The notes under the pieces: generated by a model
Database searches by the model: none
What the model saw: only the letters and a program-made list of their open reading frames with translations
What the model was told of the DNA's origin: nothing
Part shown: one piece after another, positions 42,101-57,100 of the stretch
Layout: each line of letters begins with the position of its first letter
How positions within the stretch are numbered: position 1 is the stretch's first letter
Assembly: GCF_964340395.1 (NCBI RefSeq)
Contig: NC_135558.1
Location: 24,360,564-24,424,563, forward strand
Direction of reading: 5' to 3'
From: Glandiceps talaboti
Taxonomy: Eukaryota > Hemichordata > Enteropneusta > Spengelidae
Length of the DNA: 64,000 bases
Translations under genes and position numbers: made by a program

Positions 42101-45100
42101 CATCTACAATTTATATAATTATACACTTGGATGTACAGGTGTGCTGTAATACTGTTGGTGTTACTAACCTGTCTACATCTACAATTTACATTAATTATAC
42201 ACTTGGATGTACAGGTGTGCTGTAATACCATTGGTGTTACTAACCTGTCTACATCTACAATATACATAATTATACACTTGGATGTACAGGTGTGCTGTAA
42301 TACCATTGATGTTACTAACCTGTCTACATATACAATTTACATTAATTATACACTTGGATGTACAGGTGTGCTGTAATACCATTGGTGTTACTAACCTGTC
42401 TACATCTACAATATACATAATTATACACTTGGATGTACAGGTGTGCTGTAATACTGTTGGTGTTACTAACCTGTCTACATCTACAATTTACATTAATTAT
42501 ACACTTGGATGTACAGGTGTGCTGTAATACCGTTGGTGTTACTAACCTGTCTACATCTACAATTTACATAATTATACACTTGGATGTACAGGTGTGCTGT
42601 AATACCATTGGTGTTACTAACCTGTCTACATCTACAATTTACATAATTATACACTTGGATGTACAGGTGTGCTGTAATACCATTGGTGTTACTAACCTGT
42701 CTACATCTACAATTTACATTAATTATACACTTGGATGTACAGGTGTGCTGTAATACCATTGGTGTTACTAACCTGTCTACATCTACAATTTATATAATTA
42801 TACACTTGGATGTACAGGTGTGCTGTAATACTGTTGGTGTTACTAACCTGTCTACATCTACAATTTACATTAATTATACACTTGGATGTACAGGTGTGCT
42901 GTAATACCATTGGTGTTACTAACCTGTCTACATCTACAATATACATAATTATACACTTGGATGTACAGGTGTGCTGTAATACCATTGGTGTTACTAACCT
43001 GTCTACATATACAATTTACATTAATTATACACTTGGATGTACAGGTGTGCTGTAATACCATTGGTGTTACTAACCTGTCTACATCTACAATATACATAAT
43101 TATACACTTGGATGTACAGGTGTGCTGTAATACTGTTGGTGTTACTAACCTGTCTACATCTACAATTTACATTAATTATACACTTGGATGTACAGGTGTG
43201 CTGTAATACCGTTGGTGTTACTAACCTGTCTACATCTACAATTTACATAATTATACACTTGGATGTACAGGTGTGCTGTAATACCGTTGGTGTTACTAAC
43301 CTGTCTACATCTACAATTTACATAATTATACACTTGGATGTACAGGTGTGCTGTAATACCGTTGGTGTTACTAACCTGTCTACATCTACAATTTATATAA
43401 TTATACACTTGGATGTACAGGTGTGCTGTAATACCATTGGTGTTACTAACCTGTCTACATCTACAATTTATATAATTATACACTTGGATGTACAGGTGTG
43501 CTGTAATACCATTGGTGTTACTAACCTGTCTACATCTACAATTTACATAATTATACACTTGGATGTACAGGTGTGCTGTAATACCATTGGTGTTACTAAC
43601 CTGTCTACATCTACAATTTATATAATTATACACTTGGATGTATAGGTGTGCTGTAATACCGTTGGTGTTACTAACCTGTCTACATCTACAATATACATAA
43701 TTATACACTTGGATGTACAGGTGTGCTGTAATACTGTTGGTGTTACTAACCTGTCTACATCTACAATTTACATTAATTATACACTTGGATGTACAGGTGT
43801 GCTGTAATACCGTTGGTGTTACTAACCTGTCTACATCTACAATTTACATTAATTATACACTTGGATGTACAGGTGTGCTGTAATACCGTTGGTGTTACTA
43901 ACCTGTCTACATCTACAATTTACATAATTATACACTTGGATGTACAGGTGTGCTGTAATACCATTGGTGTTACTAACCTGTCTACATCTACAATATACAT
44001 AATTATACACTTGGATGTACAGGTGTGCTGTAATACCGTTGGTGTTACTAACCTGTCTACATCTACATTTTACATAATTATACTTTGGGATGTACCCATA
44101 TTAGGTGTGCTGTAATACCGTTGGTGTTACTAACCTGTCTACATCTACAATTTATATAATTATACACTTGGATGTACAGGTGTGCTGTAATACCATTGGT
44201 GTTACTAACCTGTCTACATCTACAATTTACATAATTATACACTTGGATGTACAGGTGTGCTGTAATACCTTTGGTGTTACTAACCTGTCTACATCTACAA
44301 TTTATATAATTATACACTTGGATGTACAGGTGTGCTGTAATACCGTTGGTGTTACTAACCTGTCTACATCTACAATTTATATAATTATACACTTGGATGT
44401 ACAGGTGTGCTGTAATACCGTTGGTGTTACTAACCTGTCTACATCTACAATTTACATAATTATACACTTGGATGTACAGGTGTGCTGTAATACCGTTGGT
44501 GTTACTAACCTGTCTACATCTACAATTTATATAATTATACACTTGGATGTACAGGTGTGCTGTAATACCATTGGTGTTACTAACCTGTCTACATCTACAA
44601 TTTATATAATTATACACTTGGATGTACAGGTGTGCTGTAATACCATTGGTGTTACTAACCTGTCTACATCTACAATTTACATAATTATACACTTGGATGT
44701 ACAGGTGTGCTGTAATACCATTGGTGTTACTAACCTGTCTACATCTACAATTTATATAATTATACACTTGGATGTATAGGTGTGCTGTAATACCGTTGGT
44801 GTTACTAACCTGTCTACATCTACAATATACATAATTATACACTTGGATGTACAGGTGTGCTGTAATACTGTTGGTGTTACTAACCTGTCTACATCTACAA
44901 TTTACATTAATTATACACTTGGATGTACAGGTGTGCTGTAATACCGTTGGTGTTACTAACCTGTCTACATCTACAATTTACATTAATTATACACTTGGAT
45001 GTACAGGTGTGCTGTAATACCGTTGGTGTTACTAACCTGTCTACATCTACAATTTACATAATTATACACTTGGATGTACAGGTGTGCTGTAATACCATTG

Positions 45101-48100
45101 GTGTTACTAACCTGTCTACATCTACAATATACATAATTATACACTTGGATGTACAGGTGTGCTGTAATACCGTTGGTGTTACTAACCTGTCTACATCTAC
45201 ATTTTACATAATTATACTTTGGGATGTACCCATATTAGGTGTGCTGTAATACCGTTGGTGTTACTAACCTGTCTACATCTACAATTTATATAATTATACA
45301 CTTGGATGTACAGGTGTGCTGTAATACCATTGGTGTTACTAACCTGTCTACATCTACAATTTACATAATTATACACTTGGATGTACAGGTGTGCTGTAAT
45401 ACCTTTGGTGTTACTAACCTGTCTACATCTACAATTTATATAATTATACACTTGGATGTACAGGTGTGCTGTAATACCGTTGGTGTTACTAACCTGTCTA
45501 CATCTACAATTTATATAATTATACACTTGGATGTACAGGTGTGCTGTAATACCGTTGGTGTTACTAACCTGTCTTAGGGACTTATGGATTGGGTTCCGTC
45601 TGTCCGTCCGTCCGTCCGTCCGTCCATCCGCAGCCGTTTTCTGGACTGATTTTTTTCAAACTTGGTACAGGGGCAACATACAATGGCATACATATGCACG
45701 TCAATTTGTTTCATGATACGATCCAATATGGCCGCCTGGCAGCCATTTTGTTTGCAAATTTTCCCTGTCTAAAACCATAACTCAGACATGTTTGAACAGA
45801 TCTCATTCAAAGTTGGTATTAGGACAGTGTTCTATGACATACATGTGCGTATCCATTTTCATCGTGATACAATCCAATATGGCCGCCTGGCAGCCATTTT
45901 GTTTGCGAATTTTCCATGTCCAAAGCCATAACTCAGACATGCTTGAACAGATCTCATTCAAAGTTGGTATTAGGACAGTGTTTTATGACATACATGTGCA
46001 TATTCATTGTTGTTGTGATACGATCCAATATGGCCACCTGGCAGCCATTTTGTAATTATACACTTGGATGTACAGGTGTGCTGTAATACCATTGGTGTTA
46101 CTAACCTGTCTACATCTACAATTTACATTTATTATACACTTGGATGTACAGGTGTGCTGTAATACCATTGGTGTTTCTAACCTGTCTACATCTACAATTT
46201 ATATAATTATACACTTGGATGTACAGGTGTGCTGTAATACTGTTGGTGTTACTAACCTGTCTACATCTACAATTTACATTAATTATACACTTGGATGTAC
46301 AGGTGTGCTGTAATACCATTGGTGTTACTAACCTGTCTACATCTACAATATACATAATTATACACTTGGATGTACAGGTGTGCTGTAATACCATTGATGT
46401 TACTAACCTGTCTACATATACAATTTACATTAATTATACACTTGGATGTACAGGTGTGCTGTAATACCATTGGTGTTACTAACCTGTCTACATCTACAAT
46501 ATACATAATTATACACTTGGATGTACAGGTGTGCTGTAATACTGTTGGTGTTACTAACCTGTCTACATCTACAATTTACATTAATTATACACTTGGATGT
46601 ACAGGTGTGCTGTAATACCGTTGGTGTTACTAACCTGTCTACATCTACAATTTACATAATTATACACTTGGATGTACAGGTGTGCTGTAATACCGTTGGT
46701 GTTACTAACCTGTCTACATCTACAATTTACGTAATTATACACTTGGATGTACAGGTGTGCTGTAATACCATTGGTGTTACTAACCTGTCTACATCTACAA
46801 TTTACATTAATTATACACTTGGATGTACAGGTGTGCTGTAATACCATTGGTGTTACTAACCTGTCTACATCTACAATTTATATAATTATACACTTGGATG
46901 TACAGGTGTGCTGTAATACTGTTGGTGTTACTAACCTGTCTACATCTACAATTTACATTAATTATACACTTGGATGTACAGGTGTGCTGTAATACCATTG
47001 GTGTTACTAACCTGTCTACATCTACAATATACATAATTATACACTTGGATGTACAGGTGTGCTGTAATACCATTGGTGTTACTAACCTGTCTACATATAC
47101 AATTTACATTAATTATACACTTGGATGTACAGGTGTGCTGTAATACCATTGGTGTTACTAACCTGTCTACATCTACAATATACATAATTATACACTTGGA
47201 TGTACAGGTGTGCTGTAATACTGTTGGTGTTACTAACCTGTCTACATCTACAATTTACATTAATTATACACTTGGATGTACAGGTGTGCTGTAATACCGT
47301 TGGTGTTACTAACCTGTCTACATCTACAATTTACATAATTATACACTTGGATGTACAGGTGTGCTGTAATACCGTTGGTGTTACTAACCTGTCTACATCT
47401 ACAATTTACATAATTATACACTTGGATGTACAGGTGTGCTGTAATACCGTTGGTGTTACTAACCTGTCTACATCTACAATTTATATAATTATACACTTGG
47501 ATGTACAGGTGTGCTGTAATACCATTGGTGTTACTAACCTGTCTACATCTACAATTTATATAATTATACACTTGGATGTACAGGTGTGCTGTAATACCAT
47601 TGGTGTTACTAACCTGTCTACATCTACAATTTACATAATTATACACTTGGATGTACAGGTGTGCTGTAATACCATTGGTGTTACTAACCTGTCTACATCT
47701 ACAATTTATATAATTATACACTTGGATGTATAGGTGTGCTGTAATACCGTTGGTGTTACTAACCTGTCTACATCTACAATATACATAATTATACACTTGG
47801 ATGTACAGGTGTGCTGTAATACTGTTGGTGTTACTAACCTGTCTACATCTACAATTTACATTAATTATACACTTGGATGTACAGGTGTGCTGTAATACCG
47901 TTGGTGTTACTAACCTGTCTACATCTACAATTTACATAATTATACACTTGGATGTACAGGTGTGCTGTAATACCATTGGTGTTACTAACCTGTCTACATC
48001 TACAATATACATAATTATACACTTGGATGTACAGGTGTGCTGTAATACTGTTGGTGTTACTAACCTGTCTACATCTACAATTTACATTAATTATACACTT

Positions 48101-51100
48101 GGATGTACAGGTGTGCTGTAATACCGTTGGTGTTACTAACCTGTCTACATCTACAATTTACATTAATTATACACTTGGATGTACAGGTGTGCTGTAATAC
48201 TGTTGGTGTTACTAACCTGTCTACATCTACAATTTATATAATTATACACTTGGATGTACAGGTGTGCTGTAATACCGTTGGTGTTACTAACCTGTCTACA
48301 TCTACAATTTATATAATTATACACTTGGATGTACAGGTGTGCTGTAATACCGTTGGTGTTACTAACCTGTCTACATCTACAATTTATATAATTATACACT
48401 TGGATGTACAGGTGTGCTGTAATACCGTTGGTGTTACTAACCTGTCTACATCTACAATTTACATTAATTATACACTTGGATGTACAGGTGTGCTGTAATA
48501 CCGTTGGTGTTACTAACCTGTCTACATCTACATTTTACATAATTATACTTTGGGATGTACCCATATTAGGTGTGCTGTAATACCGTTGGTGTTACTAACC
48601 TGTCTACATCTACAATTTATATAATTATACACTTGGATGTACAGGTGTGCTGTAATACCATTGGTGTTACTAACCTGTCTACATCTACAATTTACATAAT
48701 TATACACTTGGATGTACAGGTGTGCTGTAATACCTTTGGTGTTACTAACCTGTCTACATCTACAATTTATATAATTATACACTTGGATGTACAGGTGTGC
48801 TGTAATACCGTTGGTGTTACTAACCTGTCTACATCTACAATTTATATAATTATACACTTGGATGTACAGGTGTGCTGTAATACCGTTGGTGTTACTAACC
48901 TGTCTACATCTACAATTTATATAATTATACACTTGGATGTACAGGTGTGCTGTAATACCGTTGGTGTTACTAACCTGTCTACGTATACAATTTACATAAT
49001 TATACACTTGGATGTACAGGTATGCTGTAATACCGTTGGTGTTACTAACCTGTCTACATCTACAATTTACATAATTATACACTTGGATGTACAGGTGTGC
49101 TGTAATACCGTTGGTGTTACTAACCTGTCTACATCTACAATTTACATTAATTATACACTTGGATGTACAGGTGTGCTGTAATACCATTGGTGTTACTAAC
49201 CTGTCTACATCTACAATTTACATTAATTATACACTTGGATGTACAGGTGTGCTGTAATACCGTTGGTGTTACTAACCTGTCTACATCTACATTTTACATA
49301 ATTATACTTTGGGATGTACCCATATTAGGTGTGCTGTAATACCGTTGGTGTTACTAACCTGTCTACATCTACAATTTATATAATTATACACTTGGATGTA
49401 CAGGTGTGCTGTAATACCATTGGTGTTACTAACCTGTCTACATCTACAATTTACATAATTATACACTTGGATGTACAGGTGTGCTGTAATACCTTTGGTG
49501 TTACTAACCTGTCTACATCTACAATTTATATAATTATACACTTGGATGTACAGGTGTGCTGTAATACCGTTGGTGTTACTAACCTGTCTACATCTACAAT
49601 TTATATAATTATACACTTGGATGTACAGGTGTGCTGTAATACCGTTGGTGTTACTAACCTGTCTACATCTACAATTTATATAATTATACACTTGGATGTA
49701 CAGGTGTGCTGTAATACCGTTGGTGTTACTAACCTGTCTACGTATACAATTTACATAATTATACACTTGGATGTACAGGTATGCTGTAATACCGTTGGTG
49801 TTACTAACCTGTCTACATCTACAATTTACATAATTATACACTTGGATGTACAGGTGTGCTGTAATACCGTTGGTGTTACTAACCTGTCTACATCTACAAT
49901 TTACATTAATTATACACTTGGATGTACAGGTGTGCTGTAATACCATTGGTGTTACTAACCTGTCTACATCTACAATTTACATTAATTATACACTTGGATG
50001 TACAGGTGTGCTGTAATACCGTTGGTGTTACTAACCTGTCTACATCTACAATTTACATTAATTATACACTTGGATGTACAGGTGTGCTGTAATACCATTG
50101 GTGTTACTAACCTGTCTACATCTACAATTTATATAATTATACACTTGGATGTACAGGTGTGCTGTAATACCGTTGGTGTTACTAACCTGTCTACATCTAC
50201 AATTTATATAATTATACACTTGGATGTACAGGTGTGCTGTAATACCGTTGGTGTTACTAACCTGTCTACATCTACAATTTATATAATTATACACTTGGAT
50301 GTACAGGTGTGCTGTAATACCGTTGGTGTTACTAACCTGTCTACATCTACAATTTACATTAATTATACACTTGGATGTACAGGTGTGCTGTAATACCGTT
50401 GGTGTTACTAACCTGTCTACATCTACATTTTACATAATTATACTTTGGGATGTACCCATATTAGGTGTGCTGTAATACCGTTGGTGTTACTAACCTGTCT
50501 ACATCTACAATTTATATAATTATACACTTGGATGTACAGGTGTGCTGTAATACCATTGGTGTTACTAACCTGTCTACATCTACAATTTACATAATTATAC
50601 ACTTGGATGTACAGGTGTGCTGTAATACCTTTGGTGTTACTAACCTGTCTACATCTACAATTTATATAATTATACACTTGGATGTACAGGTGTGCTGTAA
50701 TACCGTTGGTGTTACTAACCTGTCTACATCTACAATTTATATAATTATACACTTGGATGTACAGGTGTGCTGTAATACCGTTGGTGTTACTAACCTGTCT
50801 ACATCTACAATTTATATAATTATACACTTGGATGTACAGGTGTGCTGTAATACCGTTGGTGTTACTAACCTGTCTACGTATACAATTTACATAATTATAC
50901 ACTTGGATGTACAGGTATGCTGTAATACCGTTGGTGTTACTAACCTGTCTACATCTACAATTTACATAATTATACACTTGGATGTACAGGTGTGCTGTAA
51001 TACCGTTGGTGTTACTAACCTGTCTACATCTACAATTCTGTAATTATACACTTGGATGTACAGGTGTGCTGTAATACCATTGGTGTTACTAACCTGTCCA

Positions 51101-54100
51101 CGTATACAATTTACATATACACTTGGATGTACATGTTTATCAGGATGCATATTTGTTATTTGTCACCTAAAATTTTAATGCAGGTGTGGTCATGATATTA
51201 GTTGACAAATGCAAGAACCCAGTATGCATTCAATGTGCTCCACACTAGATGGCCTGAAATGCAGCGATTTATTGACATTGGTAGTACAACTACTTTGTGT
51301 AATCTTGTTGCATGTTTTCAGACTGTTGTAGGTACAGATATAGCTGAAATGCTTCTCAGAGACCATCCCATGGTGGAGTCGGGCTATAACAGTCCTGAGA
51401 AACAAAGCCCTTCTGAAGAGGAAGAAAACCAGCAAGAGTTACCAAGCACAGACTTAGCAATAGCACCTGTCAAAATAGGAACTAAATTGGCTACCAGTGG
51501 ACAAGATATGGAAAAAGAAATCAAAAGATTCAGAGAAGTGTTATTGTTTGGTAGAAAAAAGGTATGTTGTGCATGTCACAACTGAGTTGAGCTGTCTCTC
51601 TCTCTACTTAGGTTGTTTTTTTCCAGATGAAGTATGAATTACCTGTGATTTTCATTGACAGAGATCATTAAACTCTACTGATTGTGCATTGTAGTTAGGA
51701 TTGTAGGTTGCTGAGATCATTAAACTACACTGTATACTGACTGCATTGTAGGTGGTTGAGATCATTAAACTCTACTGATTGTGCATTGTAGTTAGGATTG
51801 TAGGTTGCTGAGATCATTAAACTCTACTGATTGTGCATTGTAGTTAGGATTGTAGGTTGCTGAGATCATTAAACTACACTGTATACTGACTGTGCATTGT
51901 AGATTGGTGAGATCATTAAACTACACTGATTGTGCATTGTAGTTAGCATTGTAGGTTGGTGAGATCATTAAACTACACTGATTGTGCATTGTAGTTAGGA
52001 TTGTAGGTTGGTGAGATCATTAAACTACACTGGTTGTACATTGTAGTTAGCATTGTAGGTTGGTGAGATCATTAAACTACACTGATTGTGCATTGTAGTT
52101 AGGATTGTAGGTTGGTGAGATCATTAAACTACACTGATTGTGCATTGTAGTTAGGATTGTAGGTGGTTGAGATCATTAAACTCTACTGATTGTGCATTGT
52201 AGTTAGGATTGTAGGTTGCTGAGATCATTAAACTACACTGATTGTGCATTGTAGTTAGGATTGTAGGTGGTTGAGATCATTAAACTACACTGTATACTGA
52301 CTGCATTGTAGGTTGGTGAGACCATTAAACTCTACTGATTGTGCATTGTAGTTAGGATTGTAGGTGGTTGAGATCATTAAACTACACTGATTGTACATTG
52401 TAGTTAGCATTGTAGGTTGGTGAGATCATTAAACTACACTGATTGTGCATTGTAGTTAGGATTGTAGGTGGTTGAGATCATTAAACTCTACTGATTGTGC
52501 ATTGTAGTTAGGATTGTAGGTTGCTGAGATCATTAAACTACACTGTATACTGACTGCATTGTAGGTTGCTGAGATCATTAAACTCTACTGATTGTGCATT
52601 GTAGTTAGGATTGTAGGTGGTTGAGATCATTAAACTACACTGATTGTGCATTGTAGTTAGCATTGTAGGGTGGTGAGATCATTAAACTCTACTGATTGTG
52701 CATTGTAGTTAGCATTGTAGGTTGCTGAGATCATTAAACTACACTGTATACTGACTGCATTGTAGGTGGTTGAGATCATTAAACTACACTGATTGTGCAT
52801 TGTAGTTAGGATTGTAGGTGGTTGAGATCATTAAACTACACTGATTGTACATTGTAGTTAGCATTGTAGGTTGGTGAGATCATTAAACTCTACTGATTGT
52901 GCATTGTAGTTAGGATTGTAGGTTGCTGAGATCATTAAACTACACTGTATACTGACTGCATTGTAGGTGGTTGAGATCATTAAACTACACTGATTGTGCA
53001 TTGTAGTTAGGATTGTAGGTGGTTGAGATCATTAAACTACATTGTATACTGACTGTGCATTGTAGGTTGGTGAGATCATTAAACTGTACTGATTGTGCAT
53101 TGTAGTTAGGATTGTAGGTGACAGAGATCATTAAACTCTACTGATTGTGCATTGTAGTTAGGATTGTAGGTGGCTGAGATCATTAAACTGTACTGATTGT
53201 GCATTGTAGTTAGGATTGTAGGTGGTTGAGATCATTAAACTACACTGTATACTGACTGCATTGTAGGTTGCTGAGATCATTAAACTCTACTGATTGTGCA
53301 TTGTAGTTAGGATTGTAGGTGGTTGAGATCATTAAACTACACTGATTGTACATTGTAGTTAGCATTGTAGGTTGGTGAAATCATTAAACTACATTGTATA
53401 CTGACTGTGCATTGTAGATTGGTGAGATCATTAAACTACACTGATTGTGCATTGTAGTTAGCATTGTAGGTTGGTGAGATCATTGAACTACACTGTATAC
53501 TGACTGCATTGTAAGTTGGTGAGATCATTAAACTGTACTGATAGTGCATTGTAGTTAGCATTGTAGGGTTGTGAGATCATTAAACTACACTGTATACTGA
53601 CTATTGTAGGTTGGTGAGATCATTAAACTACACTGATTGTGCATTGTAGTTAGCATTGTAGGTTGGTGAGATCATTAAACTACATTGTATACTGTCTGCA
53701 TTGTAGGTTGGTGAGATCATTGAACTACACTGATTGTGCATTGTAGTTAGCATTGTAGGGTGGTGAAATCATTAAACTACACTGATTGTGCATTGTGGTT
53801 AGCATTGTAGGTTGGTGAGATCATTAAACTACACTGTATACTGACTGCATTGTAGATTGGTGAGATAATTGAACAACACTGATTGTACATTGTAGTTAGC
53901 ATTGTAGGTAGGTGAGATCATTGAACTACACTGATTGTGCATTGTAGTTAGCATTGTAGGGTAGTGAGATCATTAAACTACATTGTATACTGACTGCATT
54001 GTAGATTGGTGAGATAATTGAACAACACTGATTGTACATTGTAGTTAGGATTGTAGGTTGGTGAGATCATTAAACTATTTTGATTGTACATTGTAATTAG

Positions 54101-57100
54101 CATTGTAGGTTGGTGAGATCATTGAACTACACTGATTGTACATTGTAATTAGCATTGTAGGTTGGTGAGATCATTAAACTACACTGATTGTGCATTGTAG
54201 TTAGCATTGTAGGTTGGTGAGATCATTAAACTACACTGATTGTGCATTGTAGTTAGCATTGTAGGATGGTGAGATCATTAAACCACAGATTGTGCATTGT
54301 AGTTAGCATTGTAGCTTGGTGAGATCATTAAACTACACTGATTGTGCATTGTAGTTAGCATTGTAGCTTGGTGAGATCATTAAACTACATTGTATACTGA
54401 CTGTGCATTGTAGGTTGGTGAGATCATTAAACTACACTGATTGTGCATTGTAGTTAGCATTGTAGGTTGGTGAGATCATTAAACTACACTGATTGTGCAT
54501 TGTAGTTAGCATTGTAGGTTGGTGAGATCATTAAACTACACTGATTGTACATTGTAGTTAGCATTGTAGGTTGGTGAAATCATTAAACAACACTGATTGT
54601 ACATTGTAGTTAGCATTGTAGGTTGGTGAGATCATTAAACTACACTGATTGTGCATTGTAGTTAGCATTGTAGGTTGGTGAGATCATTAAACTACACTGT
54701 ATACTGACTGCATTGTAAGTTGGTGAGATCATTAAACTCTACTGATTGTGCATTGTAGTTAGCATTGTAGGGTGGTGAAATCATTAAACTACATTGTATA
54801 CTGTCTGCATTTTAGGTTGGTGAGATAATTGAACTACACTGATTGTGCATTGTAGTTAGCATTGTAGGGTGGTGAAATCATTAAACTACACTGATTGTGC
54901 ATTGTGGTTAGCATTGTAGGTTGGTGAGATCATTAAACTACACTGTATACTGACTGCATTGTAGATTGGTGAGATAATTGAACAACACTGATTGTACATT
55001 GTAGTTAGCATTGTAGGGTAGTGAGATCATTAAACTACACTGTATACTGACTTTATTGTAGGTTGGTGAGATCATTAAACTACACTGATTGTACATTGTA
55101 GTTAGCATTGTAGGTTGGTGAGATCATTAAACTGTACTGATAGTGCATTGTAGTTAGCATTGTAGGTTGGTGAAATCATTAAACTACACTGATTGTGCAT
55201 TGTAGTTAGCATTGTAGGTTGGTGAGATCATTAAACTACATTGTATACTGACTGTGCATTGTAGGTTGGTGAGATCATGATTGTCATTACAGTGTAGAAA
55301 TTAATGAACAAAAGTGAGATGAGAATGTGTCAAAACATTGCCATTATACATGTAAGTAAGAAATCACTGAACATTGTCAAATATGTGTATGGATATTAGT
55401 TTTATTACACAGAGTTCATAACAAACAATTTATGAATTTCTCCTGCTAGTGTAAAACTGATTTCATGAGGATTTTCTCAATTTTAGGATGCTTTGGAATC
55501 TGCAATGAAGGGAGGTCTCTGGGGCCATGCTCTCTTACTGGCTAGTAAAATGGATACAAGAACATATGCACATGTCATGACAAGGTGAGCTAACTGTTAC
55601 AGGTGATCATTTCTGAGTCAACTTTTTTTTAGCACAACTGAACTGATAAGTAACTGATTGTAATAGGCTGTATTGATTATGTAGAAATAAATGTTATTTA
55701 TTGATTACGTAGAAATTGATGTCATTTCAGACATTGCATACAGACAATATCCTTGACTATACATATATTTAATGGCATAATCAACGTATCAACATTGAAA
55801 GTATCAACATTGAAAGGCATGGATGATTACCTATTAAATTGAAAAAAAAGTACCAATTCTTTCACTTAAAGGAAGAGCTGTTATGTCCTTCTGTCCATCT
55901 GTCTGTCAGTAATACAACATTAGTCTAACGTGCAATAACCAATATCATTCAAACTTGGCATACAGGTGTCGTAGGGAACATATGCACATTACTTTGCTTC
56001 ATGACATATACAAATTTGACCAAATGATGGCCATATTTATAGTTAAAATCAATATTTACTGCACACGCCCCAGGTGTAGAACCTTTGCCATTTCCTGTGA
56101 TCTTGACCTTCAGGGTAAAATAACAAAATCAAGCCATTTCTTACATATTAATATACACTAACATAGTCTGTTGGCGTCTAGTAACTCAACTCTATAGTCC
56201 ATTGGCGTCTAGACACTCAACTCTATAGTCCCTTAGTGTCTTGAAACTCAACTCTATAGTCTCTTAGTGTCTAGAAACTCAACTCTATAGTCCCTTAGTG
56301 TCTAGACACTCAACTCTATAGTCCCTTAGTGTCTAGAAACTCAACTCTATAGACCCTTAGTGTCTAGAAACTCAACTCTATAGTCCCTTGGCGTCTAGAC
56401 ACTCAACTCTATAGTCCCTTAGTGTCTTGAAACTCAACTCTATAGTCCCTTAGTGTCTAGAAACTCAACTCTATAGTCCCTTGGCGTCTAGACACTCAAC
56501 TCTATAGTCCCATAGTGTCTAGAAACTCAACTCTATAGTCCCATAGTATCTAGAAACTCAACTCTATAGTCCCTTAGTGTCTAGAAACTCAACTCTATAG
56601 TCCCTTAGTGTCTAGAAACTCAACTCTATAGTCTCTTGGTGTCTAGAAACTCAACTCTATAGTCCCTTGGCGTCTAGACACTCAACTCTATAGTCCCTTA
56701 GTGTCTTGAAACTCAACTCTATAGTCCCTTAGTGTCTAGAAACTCAACTCTATAGTCCCTTGGCGTCTAGACACTCAACTCTATAGTCCCATAGTGTCTA
56801 GAAACTCAACTCTATAGTCCCATAGTGTCTAGAAACTCAACTCTATAGTCCCATAGTGTCTAGAAACTCAACTCTATAGTCCCTTAGTGTCTAGAAACTC
56901 AACTCTATAGTCTCTTGGTGTCTAGAAACTCAACTCTATAGTCCCTTGGCATCTAGACACTCAACTCTATAGTCCCTTAGTGTCTAGAAACTCAACTCTA
57001 TAGTCCCTTAGTGTCTAGAAACTCAACTCTATAGTCCCTTAGTGTCTAGAAACTCAACTCTATAGTCCCATAGTGTCTAGAAACTCAACTCTATAGTCCC

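Noticed and set aside
38641-51115. Dozens of overlapping open frames ([10 protein letters not shown] / [12 protein letters not shown] repeats)
   Set aside because: They are translations of the 75/76-bp satellite in several frames; they begin and end with unit-length variants and have no independent support.
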